From NCBI GenBank assembly GCA_034190875.2, contig CM067350.1, positions 22,874,980 through 22,938,979 of the forward strand: 64,000 nucleotides of DNA. Direction: 5' to 3'. The DNA comes from Urechis unicinctus (Eukaryota > Annelida > Polychaeta > Xenopneusta > Urechidae). Every line of letters begins with the position of its first letter. The stretch's first letter is position 1. A program made the position numbers and the translations under genes. This document shows positions 38,779-54,659 of this stretch, one piece after another. The notes beneath the pieces were generated by a model. The model had not been told where the DNA came from. It ran no database searches and saw only the letters and a program-made list of their open reading frames with translations.

Positions 38779-41335
38779 AGATAGAAGATCGGAGAGTTTA
38801 TCCTGAAAAAAGAAAGAGGTGCAGAATATCTTCCCGTGCAAGGATGTGATTGATAATCCATGACGACTCGGCGAACCTCTAATATCATATCATCATTCGC
38901 ATTGTTATCTTTCTAAACATAATGGTATCACATATGCAATATAACATACAGAAACGCGCAACGAAGCAAAACTTTTAGCTCCTATTGGGGAGTATTTATC
39001 AGTTGTACATTGCAATATCATTGGGTAATTAAGCATTCAGTGGAAAACAATCAGATTTAGGACGTTAATTAAAAAAACAGTTGGTCATGTTATATTCTCT
39101 CCATCCTGTATACGGGATCCACTGCACTTCTAGTATTCAAAGTATTGAATAACAGATAGTCGTTTTACCTTTAATTAGCCATAACCGACTGGGGCTACAT
39201 TTTCAGGCAATTTGATTCAAAGTCAATATGGGAGTCGGTGTTTATTGCTTTATGAATAGATTTTCCAATGCTTATTATATGATGTAGTCAATTTAACATC
39301 AACTAAGAATCAACCCACCCCAGCAACAAGTTTTCATGGTTCCGGATTGATGTAGGTAGACTAAGAACATAGACCCGAGCCGGATGTTGGTTAAATGGGT
39401 TTGAAGAGAGATACACGAACGAGTGATCTATTGTAACGTGACATGGTTTTGACTATACGGCAGGCATACAAAGTCTCCGGGTATTCATTGACAAGCAGAA
39501 GCCCAAGAAAAGTGGGCAAATATCCGTTGACAATTTAGATATATTCCTACAGTGAGTGAAAATAAGTTCTAAATATAAGTCATATGTTTAATTTATTATG
39601 GCAATCATACTTCCTATTGAATTTTTAGAAATAGAATTTTAGAATATGATTATTAATTCTTTGATGGATTGGCATGCACGGGAACATGATGACTTGGGGG
39701 TTAGAATAAGGTCGTTCAACATGCAGCATATTAAACAGAAATGGATTCGGTTCTGCGTTTAGGGCTCACCCTTACTCTACCCATTCTCAACACAAGTACG
39801 CTCTATCTAAAGGTAATTATGAAGATTTTCAAACATGATCCATTCAATTTAATGCGTTCCATTGCATGTTTGCTTGAATATGCATTTCTAAGTTCATCTT
39901 GCTTGTAAACCACAACCATTTATTCCTCCATTATCTTCGTTTGCTTCGTTTGCTTGTGCGCTGGTATGGAGGAAATGTGACGGCTGCACAATGGTATGTA
40001 CGAACATTATTCAATTATTCTTCCTTTACTAGATTGAATTACTGTAGAAAGAGAAGTCAGAAGTATGCTACTTGTTTATGAAATAATGTTATAAAGATTC
40101 ATTTGATATATATCATTAACTGTGTATAAAGCTACAAATAGGCCTGACATAGACGGCATTAATGTCAATTGCAGATGCACCAGATTGGAACTTGCCAACG
40201 ATTTTCCACTGATTTTGGGGAGAATACTATTATCTTCCTGTGCAAACAATATATGACACGGTCCATTTTTCCTGGTACGAACAAAACACGACGCTACAGT
40301 TCTTGGTGCGATGAATAGTCGCGAACTTCCAATCAACCCCCGTGACTGAATGTGAGTAACGAGCGCTCAGTCATGGGCATAAATCTTGTTCAGACACTCT
40401 GTTATCATGCCCCATCAGTCAGCAGGTGCATCCATGTGGAATCTCAATGACGGCAGTACTACCTCGGGACTCAGAGAGGTGTCATTATCTCTCATAATTT
40501 AACGTGGTACGCAACTAAGCCCAATGACTAGCTATATGAATGGGAAGATTTATGACGGTTAGTGATACAGTTTATGTGATTTCGAAGCATTAAATGAAGA
40601 CAAGTTCGCTGAAGGAGAGCTGCTAAACATTGTTTTAATTGAGGCAACATCAATGCTGATGTTTTATCAAGTGTCGATTGAAGTATTTTTCAACTCGCGT
40701 GAGGAAGCTGAATTTATCGCTTGTTTGTCTCAGCCTGATTGCTATGTGAACTTTAAGATAACGTCACCCGAAGATAAGTGCGGGCTGCTGGAAAAGGAAC
40801 ATTAGTGTGTGTGCGGGTGTTGCAGAGGCTGAAAGAGATTCGAAGTGATTTACAACAAACGCCTAAAGGTATATTGCTGTTGCTTTGATAAATAAAAATC
40901 CCTGTTATAAGTCGTACAATTCCTTAATTGGATTTGGGACATTTAACCGCAACATAATCTAGAAAAAGATAGCGGTGTTTCAGAGCCAGCTATAAAAAAG
41001 AATATCCGATGTTCAGTTAATAAACGGACCGAAATGAAGTCATCGGTTATCTTATGTTGTAAATGAAGATGACTTCACCCATTATGTACTAGGTTGTCTA
41101 TGGCACAAACCCACTGCAAACATCAGATTGAGGATAACTGATCAACGATAGTCGATATAATAAAATGCAAATAAATTGATCTCGTCCAGCGAATCATGGC
41201 ACGGACATGATTACACTGCCTGGATTCAACCTGTGATCTGCACATCTGCGTCGCGTACAACGCGTGGGTTTGATAATTAAACAGTGTGCAGGCCAGCCAT
41301 TGATCGCACGAGCTGCGTTCTCCGCTCGTGAATGC

Positions 41336-41615
41336 CAATATGTAAGGTCAACGCAGCGAATCTGGAACAAGGAGTATTTACGTTAAATAATTGACTGACA
41401 GACATTGCCTGTAACTAGCCCTATAGACCAACGTCAGGTTCTATTTATCACCTTGTTGGTCCAACAGTAAAACCACAATTTGTTTGTCGATGCATACAGA
41501 ACTCACCACTTTTTCAATATTTTGTCAATATGTGAGGTCAACGCACCGAATCTTGAACTAGGAGTACTTACGTTAACGAATTGACTGACTTACAGAAATT
41601 ACCTGTAACTATTGA
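41336..41615. repeat. Direct duplication of about 85 bp spaced 190 bp apart
   Basis: CAATATGTAAGGTCAACGCA at 41336 recurs at 41526 as CAATATGTGAGGTCAACGCA. Both are followed by GAATC.TGAAC.AGGAGTA and, further on, by ATTGACTGAC and CCTGTAACTA. Confidence 0.9.
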
Positions 41616-42104
41616 CAAAATTAGTTTAAATAGGGTGAAATAAGTAAGACTGCTATAACTTTCATAGTGCATACTTAATGACATGCGCATGCGCACGCTG
41701 CCCCATGGTAACAATTCCTATTTCACTGTCATTGTTCTTACAAATCGTTAGACTCGATGACCGCCGGCGAAACCCTTCATGTTTTCCTTTATGAATGGAC
41801 AGTTCGCATTTTCCTTCCCACACTATTTCCCAACCACTATCTAGCCAATAAACACACAATATGGTAAATGCTTGATGGAGTTTTGTAACCATAACTATTT
41901 AGTACTGGGGAAGTTAAACGTTCGAAACCTACAAGCTCCACGAGAACTGTTACTGTTTCTTGCTGGGCAAATACTAAGTCGATGTTTTACTAATTGAAAG
42001 CAGAATAAAGTATTGAACAATCTTGCGGATGTTTACCAGTCTTACATCCCCGAAACGATCTGATGGCTTATCGTGTGAAAGTCAAGGAGGTAAGCAAGTA
42101 TTGG

Positions 42105-42795
42105 ATGGCAGTTTTAAGTGGAGGGTAGTTAATAATTGGGGGAGGGGGTAGTTTTAGAGGGGATTACTAGCAGTGGAAGGCAATTGTTAATGAAGGAGGT
42201 AGTAGCGCAGGGCAGTTGATAATGGGGGAGATAGTAATAGAGGGAAGTTAGTAGTGAAGAGTAGTTACCAGTGGAGGCAGTTTATAGTAAAGGAAGGTAG
42301 TAAAGGAGGGAAGTTATTAGTTGAGAGCAGCTAATAGAAGTAGGGGGGAGCCCTTGAGGATAGTTAGCAATGGAGGGGAATAAGTAGAAGGGGAGGTAGC
42401 ACTGACTTGTGGCCATTGTGGAGGGCAGTTGCAGGTAGTTAATAGTTGGGGAGGTATCGGTGAGGGTGGCTAGCAGTGGTGAAGGTAGGAGTGGTTTGTT
42501 GCATTTAGTGGAGGGCAGTTAGGCAGTGGAGGGTAGCTAGTTGTTGAAGGGAATTCATAGTGGAAGGTAGATAATAATGCAAGGAAGCAAGTATTTGAGG
42601 TCAATGTCGGTTAGCGGCAGAGGTTGCTCAATAGTTGGGGAGATAGATTGGGGAGTTAATAGTTGAGGGAGTTATTTGCGGTTAATAGTATCAGAGAACC
42701 AACCGGATAAGGTAAATGGTAATGGTGAAAAGTGAGTGGAAGAGGGTGTTTAGCAGTGGAGAATAGTGAGGGTAATTAGCAGTAGAGGCCAATAT
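42105..42795. repeat. Degenerate purine-biased minisatellite
   Basis: About 700 bp in which phrases such as GTGGAGGGCAGTTAATAG, GGGGAGATAG and TAGCAGTGGAGG recur irregularly, every 15-30 bp. The plus strand is markedly G-rich and C-poor compared with both flanks. There are stop codons in all frames, so it is non-coding. Confidence 0.8.
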
Positions 42796-42799
42796 GTAT

Positions 42800-45700
42800 C
42801 ACGATCGGAATACCTTTCATTAAGCTCACTTTGATAAGCAAGATTGTTGTACATTTCTCCATACAACATTCAATCAGACTGCTTGATCAGCAAGCAAATA
42901 AAACATAAACAGTGTTAAATGAACTAAAATTGGAAATGGGCGACCTACTATCCCCAATCTGTTTGATGCAAAACAAATGTTGATGTTTTATCAAAAGGCG
43001 TTCGAGGCAAGTCTTGGCTCGTGTGATGATGTAGCTGAAGCTTTTGACTCGTTTATCTTTGTCTGAATGTTGCATTAACCTCAGCTGCAAGGAAGCCAGC
43101 CTTCCAGAATGTGCCTACAAGTTTTTAGCAACGCTTTAATTGTTTCGTTCTGTACATCTCAGAGCTGGTTACCTCGAAGGTTTGTGTAAAACTATTTGGC
43201 TGAGAAAGTATGCCTGTTAGAGTAGCCGTTTGTAAAATAGCAGTTGTTAATTGCAAATAAAGCGTAATGTTGTCTGGGAATCGAGATAAGATAGCTGCTG
43301 TCTAGAACCTTGAATAAAACGTATGTCAGCTGGTCAAGCGGATGAATAAAACGAAATAACGCTTTAGTCGTCGGCAATCGCATTGTGAAATGTAGATGAG
43401 ATGACTGTGTACCTATCTGTCTGTGGCAAAAACTCGCTTACATCACATTAAGAACACGTGATTATTGTGGAGCAGATTTACAACTTATGTGTGCGAATAG
43501 TGCTTTGAATACGCGTCAATAAATTTCGCCATTATAACCCTACCTTGAGTCTTGTGAGGTTCATATTTTGTTTCCTTATGGACGTAATATGTGTCAAGGT
43601 TTGCCATACACAAAATGGAACTCGTATGGTTCCTTGCAAGCATTAGAATTATATCAAGATAGCGGAGCCCTTTTAGCAAATACATTTCCCAATGCGAATT
43701 ATTCTATATAAGGTGTGACCAAACATTTATCATGAATTCACATCGTCACGACTGAAGGAAAAGCGAGGCTGAAACCGAAGAACGTTGAGCACCTTAAAAG
43801 CGTTTCATGGTTAGTTTTTTCACCGCCTCTTAAATGATCTGTGTTCCATAAACCCCAAATATTGGATACAATACTCTTGAACTGTCAATGCAGCTTCTTT
43901 ATCAACTGGTATATATTGCTTCCCTGTGTATTGAAGATTGCTTTGATTACAATATACAGAGCAGCACTAGCCGGGCGATGGTTGATTTATAATAAGCACC
44001 TCATTACACCTAGGCAAGGTAAGATAATATGCGCACTGGGGAGCGATGACAAAACTACAAGTAAGGTGTGGGTCATTGAGCAATCTCAAAGGATCAATTC
44101 GCGTTGGTGTGATAGAAGAATAACTGCAAAGAAAATCGATGCGATAGATGCCTGGTACACCAAACAACCTCACAAAGCGCCACATGTAGTACTCGAAAGC
44201 AAGGGATTTCAGTTAGCAGTATGGAAGGCTGCACAGTTTCTCTCTTCCACACCAGATTTACAGCTTGAGCTTATTTTGCTATGCATGGAACGATGATTTA
44301 TATAAAAAAAAATATCAATTGTGACCCAAGAAGGTGCAATTACATCCTATGTTAAATTATTGATCTTAATGAATGTGTATCATTGGTCCAGCTGCGGGCA
44401 TCTATTTCTGAATCCTAAGACCTACGTGACTCGTGGCAGCGATAAGTCATTAAGCTTTCTCCGGATGCTGATCAACAATGAAGCTGTCATACACGAAAGA
44501 GATGTTCAATTAGTTTTACATCATCAATTGTGTTTGCCAGTTGTCCATGTGAATTGTTTGATGGCATTATGCATTTAAGGTTTTCAATTATCAGATTGTA
44601 CATGTTTTGCAAAGACGGTGTCGGCGAGAATCAACTAATGATATAATGATGAAATATACATGGGAAATCATCGAAAAGCCTTAACATGCTTACTGCTTCA
44701 AGTCAAGGCGAGGTCCAGGCAAATCATTAAATTAATTGCCTTTATTGGGGTTGGGTTTCATATATTGACATTAAACCAAGTCGGTAATTAATCAAACGTC
44801 CTGTATTCATGGGAATGTTGCCTTTTGTATGCGATATACGGGTTATACTACGGGTTGTGCAGATTGCTTTAATTGCCAAGGACGGGAGGATCTTTATATG
44901 TTACTTAATTGAACACAACAGCACGCAATCCATACAATAGTATGAAAAGTTTTGAATATTGACAAGCGCACATAGTATAAGGAAGACAGGGAATGATCCT
45001 TTAGATAACTGCTAATTACTCTATAATCTTGCGATTTATTCCTACAATAAAACTCTCGAGAGCCCTGGGATTCGATAAGTAGCACCCTATATCTCCCAGT
45101 ATTCGTACCTGATGGGATTGCAATTATTTCTGACTTCTCAAATACATTTATCGATGGGCGACATTGGCTGCGAAAAAATGACGACTAATCCATAATTTAT
45201 TGTAACAGTAGAAATCTGAAATGGATTTTTTATTTACGTAATTTGAAATTGATTGATTTGACTATGATCACATCTTTATTTGAAATCGGATTTTTATGCT
45301 AACGTTAATTTAAAGTCAATCTCCTCACATCATTAACTCAGTTCTTTATATTAGCCATGATGACACCATCCCCACCCCCACCACACCCACCCGGCATCAC
45401 CACCAATAAATTATAGCACTCATGGGTCACAATTGTTTATGACCTTCAATAATTTAATACAGTTCTTAGGCGCGTAACTAATGAACAACGAAGGGAAACT
45501 CTAATGGATGGTCAAGATGAGTTATTTAAGGCAATGGCGCAGTTTAAGGCACATTGCAATCATCGCATACGAATATTACATATTACCCCAAGAGGCTGAT
45601 AAATCGAATGCTGAAAACATAGAAGAACCTCTTTTTATCCCCAACAAGCAACCCTCCCAGGTGTATCCCATTCATCCGAGGTTTTTTCGCTCATGCGTCT

Positions 45701-48700
45701 CTTTAGCGTTCTCAATTGGGTGAAACATTTGATAATTTAGTTAGCTCAAGCGTCCGTTTTGCGTAAATGTGAAATCACCAAGCTATCAGCATCCCTTAAT
45801 TGCATTTAACGACCCAGGTTACATCAGTAATATCCCATTAAGTACTCAAACTAATTGGTTGTACAGATACAGCTATCGAATGACGAAACAAGTGTTCATG
45901 TTTTATGCATCATTTCCCTGAATGGAATTGGTGACATTTAGATACAAAGAAATCGCAATATAACCGGTTACTGCATAATGTTAACTGCTGCAACACAATA
46001 TATCGTATTATACGCCTATTCATAACGTATGAAAGTGAATTAAATGTATAAACCAGTACACCATGGGGTCATAGATTGCTTCTATGTGGCTTTTCAGTTG
46101 TGAGTGTTGACTTACGAATATAATATATGATATATTTATTACATGCGAAAGATCGACTTATACAGCGTGAGACAGAATATAAGAGTGTACAATCGATAAA
46201 ATAACTGTCAGCATCTTGAAAATCTACATACTTGGTGACGGGCACCAAGAGCTGAAAAATTCATTTGCATTCAAAACCCCCTGAGGCGGTACGCAGCTTG
46301 TTTCGAATAATTGATTTATTGTTAATGGGAATTAATGCTAGATTTTCACAGGCTTCATTTGCTAGTGCAATCGATCGATTTATTTGTTGGTAAAAGACAT
46401 GCAGAGTTCACTGCGTCTGCCGTAAAAACATTTCTAGCAGTCTTTCTTTGTAGCCTGTCTACATGCTTGTTAATGGTGTGATACACATGGTTCTGGGTCA
46501 ACCTTATACAGTTAAGCCATACAGCATTCACATTGTCCTTACAGCTTGTGCAATCTTTACCCAAATCAATTGAATTCACATCAGCTAATATAAATGTTGA
46601 AAAAGGAAAAGAATGGAGAGAGCCAAATATGATTAAGGAGCTTGATTGGGTTCGTACCTCGGTGTAACAGGTTCTGCAACATGACACCGGAATCTCATCT
46701 AATATGGATGACAAAGAGAATGATGACTGGTCCCAATCGTCTCTAATAACATCAGCTGGATAGCTTCATCTGGCTTAATTATTTACAGGATCCTCTATCT
46801 AACAGCCCAACTGACAAAGCACACTGACAAGGCACACAACCAAATATCTCTTTGCAGGGGATTTATATCATATACAACCAAAGACAGATACACTCATAGG
46901 CCATATGCAATCTATGTGACGTCACACCACTTAAAGGGATTGCAATATGTAACACGCCATTATCCCATAAATAACATCAGTTTCATGGTCACTTAGGCCA
47001 AGTAAAAACACATGTGCATCAGCGAACTCTAGTTGTCTTTGGGCTTTAAGGAGGAAATAAGTTTTGTTCAATATTGTTTCATCGTAGCAACCAAAGCAAG
47101 GCTATTTCTGCAAATGGTGGGTTTTTTTTATATTATTGGTTTACTTAGATTTTCTAAGCATTTCAATCTGGTTGCCAATAAGCTCAACGAAGCTGTAGCC
47201 ACATTGAATATGGTCAAGGTGCTCAATTTAAACGTGCTTGAATGTGTAGTCATATTTAAGCAAGAGGCTAAAGGATCCGTACATTGAAAATTCAAGACCT
47301 TATTTTAACTAATACATTTTGAAGCTATAGGGACCCGGGTTTATAACAAATATTTACGCACAGCAGATTGACGCTGCACGAATCGTTTCAATACAGAAAT
47401 GGGTTGAATCAAAACGGACCATATCATTTGTTTTATTATTTGCAATAAATGAAATTATTATTTAGCTCAATCACAACATGAAACTAGTGTGAAGGATGAA
47501 TTGCAATGAGTGGGAATTGGTGCTAAGGTTGAATTGGATAACTGATTTATTATGATAATGAATCTTTGGTTCGAATTTCGGATTAACAAACATTATAGAT
47601 AGCTGGGCAGGTTGATTGACAGACATGTCAATGTGACAATGGAGCGATCTAGATATGTTGTATTTTCCAATATCAACTCACAATCAAGTTCACGATGTCC
47701 CTTTAAGATTCGTTGATTCGAGGCAACGCCATCAACGATTATAACCTGTAAAACTTCAAAATCGCATGAAGTACCTTTGGTACATGGACACTTAAGCCAA
47801 GTATAAACACATCGGTCTCAGTCTTGGCGATGATAATGAATACCAAAATGAAGATGGTCAATGCAAGGGCTAAAACAACTAATAAATTTACTGGTTAGTG
47901 GCATGTGACTTACGAATTTACATCAGTTTCACAGACGGTCGTTGATTGAATTGATCTCGCTTTCTAAATACAAGCACGCAACAAAATCACTAGTTGTTTA
48001 ATGATGTATGAATAGTTTATTCGAAAGTGACTGGTCGACATATATTTATTGGATCTGAGGGATTTACGACTTCAGGAGACGGAATTACAATTGTTAAGGC
48101 AAGACCTCAGCATACGAATCATTTAGGTATTCAATTTCAATTGGCAAACCTGGCCAGTTAAATCAACTTATATGTTGATCTATTGACTAATTATGCTGGA
48201 CAACCTCCGGCGTCGGAATGTTGATTTGATTTCACTGACAATTTTGTATGTGAAATATGTTTTCACCATCAATATATTTCAGACTATATAGCAATCTGAG
48301 CAATGTTTCACTTGAGTGAAGTATGTTAGCAAATATTAATTCATGCCACTTAGGAGAAGATATTGGTTGTTTTGGCAGAGTTGTTGGGCAATTCTTGTCT
48401 TTTATCATATGGGTGATCAATTTTAATGTCAACCTCCTTATTTAGGTCAGGGTTAGTCCCTCCCTCATAAAGGGCTAGGCCGCTGAAGTGTTGATATGAA
48501 GTGTTACAACTGCACCAATCTAGAAACCCAAGTTGGCAGCGAATATTATTCTGGAAGTAGCCTATTTTGGTCAGCTAAATGGGAAGACGACTGTCAATGT
48601 CGATATTGATCTTGCTCTTTGCAGTATTGGGCTCCTGACACCCTGGGTTATTCATACGAATTGTGATTCGGACGGCCTAAGGTTGTTTGGACAGCAGCTT

Positions 48701-51700
48701 GCTAACTGCTATATCTGAGTGGCGTAATGTTTGTGTTGACACAAAGGCACACACTCCAAGGGCCCAACTGTACAGTCCTGTCAGAACAGCTACTCAACAT
48801 ATTACGCACTGGACGATGAAGGACCACCTACGACAATTATACTCAAACAGAGGAGAGACTAAAACTGACTTCCAAACTTCATAGTCAGTAAACTAATATA
48901 AGGTATACCTATGGTGGGGAGGTTTCGACTCAATGACAATGCGTTTGACAAGATGGTATTTGAAACAGAAGGACTTGCATTTGTCGGTTTCATTTTTGAA
49001 TCTTTTTTCATAATGAATCACCTCATGTTATACAATATTTTTGAGAATTATAATACGTTTGATAACTAGTGATGCCCTCACGCACACACACAGTAACATC
49101 AAATGATGGAATACACATCATAACACAAAACGACCATAAAGCCACGTTACGCGTGGATAATAACATTGATTATGGATTATAATACTATTCAGTGCTATCA
49201 ACAATTAAACTCACAAACTATGCTCTCAATAATATGGAATAAATATTTTACTTTGAGCGTAGGTTTTAATCGCAAAGCTGGAATGGGGTTAATGTGCTCT
49301 TTAATTACATATTCGGAATGTCACATCTAATAGGGTGAGTCAGCCGAGTCTGCAGTCGAAGAGCCGATTGCGCCTTGATAATGTGGAAAACGTTCCATGA
49401 TTAATGGCCCAACGTGACATTGATCTCGGAGTGCCGGTTAGTTTTGCGCTCGTCTCATTAACGAAATGACTGCCACCAGAAACTGAGAGTTGTGTCACAG
49501 CAAATTCATCAATCAGTGACAATGTCCTTTATAAACCAACATTAAATTACCTTTTTCCCGATCAAACCATAACATACATTTTGGCACCATTAGCAAGCCT
49601 CAGTACAAGGGATTGATTGTAGACAATGGAATAACGTCTGTACAGCCCCATAGTATCCTCTAAGGTTATAACATTCAATCAGCTATGTAAAATGTATCTA
49701 TATGCCCTGAATGGTTTACACTGATCAAACACGACATATAGTCAAAGCAAAGAAATAAAACTGATAACCAATACTAATACGCCTGAACATTAATTAACCA
49801 TGAACCAAAAATAAAAACATGCAATATGAGTCATGGAAAAACCCCGCTCCCATTCTTCTTCCCAACGCACCCTCACCCCCACACCCCTCCCCTCCGCACT
49901 CCCCTTCAAACCCGTTTGCGCAAACACTCACACTGGTCACTGGTATCGATAGATGAATGTCAGCACACTAATTAATATTTTGGTGGAGATTTTTTCATAA
50001 TGCACAACCAATCAGTCAGAATATACCCACGAAGAATTGCAAATGGGACAGAAAACCGTCATAACACACACATGCCAAAGTACACCAAAAGATGGAAGCT
50101 CACACTCTCGAGTCTTTTAATGGTTATTTATGTACTTGACTTGTTGGAATGTTATTTGATAAGCCCGCAAAACAATCACCATGAATGATAGTGCAAACAC
50201 CTTGTAATACACATTTGGGTTAGGCCATTAGTCTCGACGCCACTCGAAAATGCTCGTGTACCCTCGAGACTATAATTATGAATAATAGAAATATGAATGA
50301 ATACACATCGATCATGTGCCCGACACTAGAAACTCGGATAAATTATGGCTATCTGCAATTCCCGTTTCTAAAAAATCTCCACCGATAACGGGAATTACTG
50401 TTCCAAAGTTACACAAGGGATGGTATTCGAGCCTATGGCTAACAATAAGCGGTACTCATGCATCTTTAATCACCTTTCACTCCTGCCTTTGATGGCATTT
50501 TCGAAAGAAAGAAACTCTTCAAATTTTGATCACATGCAAAGCGAAATTCATACCATGTCCAATACATATCAACTGTCCATATATGATAATAATTTTTCTG
50601 ATCGGTCTGAATGATAAATAGTTATATACGACAAACGAGCTGCATATTAGAGGAATGTTAATCGCATTGTATACACATAAACATATGGCTCAATGTTTGC
50701 ATCTCTTATTTAATCGACGCAGTGACAGCAAAGCAATAGGCATTGCAACTGCTATCTTAACCTCCAAATTTCCATACTAAAACACAATTTCTTTTGTGGC
50801 CTTGCAAAAGAATCTTGAAACAATTCAAACATTGATTCTAGATCAAGAATGTGTGCACAAGCCGAATATATCCCCTGGGTTTGTCTTAGAATGCCATGAA
50901 CTGAACGTCATGGTAAAAATACGGAGACACATTGCTTTGAACTCATACCCCCCAAAACAATATAATTGACAAAGGTAATCAGGTGACTGTGCAACAGACC
51001 AATCAACCAGCAATCGTTAGCTACAGGCAACAAACATTCGAGGCAGAGCGGTACATCATTATATTGAATATTACATGAGGCAATTCATTGTCCGCGAAAG
51101 ATAGACTGCCTCAAACAACCACCAATATAATCCCACCATATCTCTCGTTGTGATGGGAATTCACGGCGTTATCATGTTTTGACACCAAATGAAAAGTCAT
51201 ACGTGGTAATGATGCAATTAGGAAGCACTCTATCTTGTAATTCGGCAAATGGTCTCTTGATGCGGAAAATTAATCATCTGCTGTAGATTTTTGCTGTAGA
51301 TTTTGACACAGCGGAATGTAAATGAATAAAGCAGAAAAACAATCATAATGCATGACGATGCAGCAATCTTGGTAACGTTTTTGTGGACATGCCATTAGCG
51401 ATGATGTTACACGGAAGTAGTCTATTTCCCTGGAGCCTTTTTATTATGCATAACAGCGATATGAGAGAATTTCTCCCGCGTACCCCCTGACAGCAGAAAA
51501 ACTCACCTCGACAAACATAGAACATAGAAGCTGACTATATGGCGTCACCGATGATATTCAGAGAGCCTCCCTTTTGCCCTTAATAACATAAGGTAAAGTG
51601 TTCGGATATTTTTTTAGACCAGGGTTCTGGTAATTGCGCATGGCAATTGTCTATTTGTTAGGACGCGCTTCTGAAACATCCATCTAACTGACCGACCTCA

Positions 51701-52960
51701 AGAATATGTCCCTAATTACAAGGGTATAACAATAAAGCTACAGCTATAAATTAACGACATTCGTCTTTTATGCATCATCTTTCACATCTGCTTTTAATGA
51801 CACTGTCGACCAATACTCTTAGTTATTAACGTCTCTGTTGACACAAAGATCATTAATGGGACTGTAACAAAACTAACCACCATTCTATTATCATTCATCA
51901 CGAATATTTTTACCAAGTTATCAGGGCGTAAGGTTCTCTTTGACAGCACATTTGTCTGAGCTCGCTGCAACACGCAATGAATGTTTAATCAAAGAGCACA
52001 TTCACCTTCAATATGACATTAACAATAATTCCCACACACACATTCATACCACTGATCTGTCAGAGATGACATAAATGTAAAGCACCGAATATTTTGTCAT
52101 GTCGGTATATGATTGCTATTGGTATGACTTGAGTTGACGTTTAACTCACCTTGTGACATGATGAGTTCCCAAGCGTATGATTTTATTGTCCGTGGGTGCT
52201 ACATCATAGCTAGAAATCCGGTTTACTATCATTGATTATGACATTATCAAGATGTTGTATTTATACATAGTATTACATGCAGTTACTCATTGACTCGACG
52301 GAATTCTTATGTCAAACTGATGAATGTTACAATTTAATGGCGTGTTTCTTCTGGACAAAGCCCATTCCAATAATGTGCAATAATTAGACTTCGCCGGATT
52401 GTTTCATTGATATTTAGTAAGTAAACTTGACATAATTCTCTCAGGAATAACACGGTTATGCCAAAAGGAATCATTTTGTGACAGGGCTGAGGAGCGTTTA
52501 CTTGTTATGTGTTTGCATTTGCGTCACTTATAGTTAAATTGTATTTAGATTAAGCACTAAATATATTATATGTGGTTATATCTTAACAGAGACATAGACT
52601 GAGAAAGTCTCGTGTACCATTGGCATGAATGGCGCATAATGGCAGCAGAGCGATATTGAGGATGCAAGGATCAACAAATGGCTAAGATTTGCCAAAGCTA
52701 TCCACCGCTTATGAGAAAATCAATGTAAAACTTTACAAAATAACATGATACCAAAACGGAATCGGCACTCTGTAGGATACGCTTGTTAGACCTGACTTTC
52801 ATACACTGCTGTTAATGAGCTTATCCACAACGTGATTCTTAACAGCTGATTACTCAGAACATTGAACCGCGCACTGATGATGCAGAGCAGTACATGTTTA
52901 CGTAGAATATCACATTCATCTTACGATTGTGTGACATTCACCCCCACCTCCATCCCCACT
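42800..52960. other. Non-coding AT-rich DNA with old dispersed repeats
   Basis: No gene supported. The longest plus frame (43841-44296, 151 codons) has no recognisable motif. Portions near 49998-50030, 51125-51275 and 51605-51710 resemble sequences further right. Confidence 0.5.
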
Positions 52961-52969
52961 CCTGCTCCA

Positions 52970-54320
<1,351 letters not shown>

Positions 54321-54325
54321 GAAAG

Positions 54326-54588
54326 ACGAAGAAGAAGAAGAAGAAGAAGAAGAAGAAGAAGAAGAAGAAGAAGAAGAAGAAGAAGAGAAGAAGAAGAAGA
54401 AGAAGAAGAAGAAGAAGAAAGAAGAAGAAGAAGAAGAAGAAGAAAGAAAGAAGAAGAGAAAGAAGAAGAAGAGAAGAAGAAGAAGAAGAAGAAGAAGAAG
54501 AAGAAGAAGAAGAAGAAGAAGAATCCTCCTCCTCCTCCTCCTCCTCCTCCTCCTCCTCCTCCTCCTCCTCTCCTCCTCCTCCTCCTCC

Positions 54589-54619
<31 letters not shown>

Positions 54620-54657
54620 AAGAAGAAGAAGAAGAAGAAGAAGAAGAAGAAGAAGAA
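54326..54657. repeat. Compound triplet repeat (GAA)n-(TCC)n-(GAA)n
   Basis: About 195 bp of GAA/AAG triplets switch abruptly to about 65 bp of TCC triplets and then back to about 65 bp of GAA. The plus strand therefore goes polypurine, polypyrimidine, polypurine. Frames rich in E, K, R, L or S here are artefacts. Confidence 0.97.
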
Positions 54658-54659
54658 CT

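Larger units (their letters stand above)
36500..42100. other. Non-coding AT-rich DNA
   Basis: No gene supported. It contains a 60-bp tandem duplication (38659-38778) and a 190-bp-spaced duplication (41336-41615), listed separately. Confidence 0.5.

Noticed and set aside
43841-44296. 151-codon plus-strand frame
   Set aside because: No domain, no splice or transcription evidence, and composition like the surrounding non-coding DNA.
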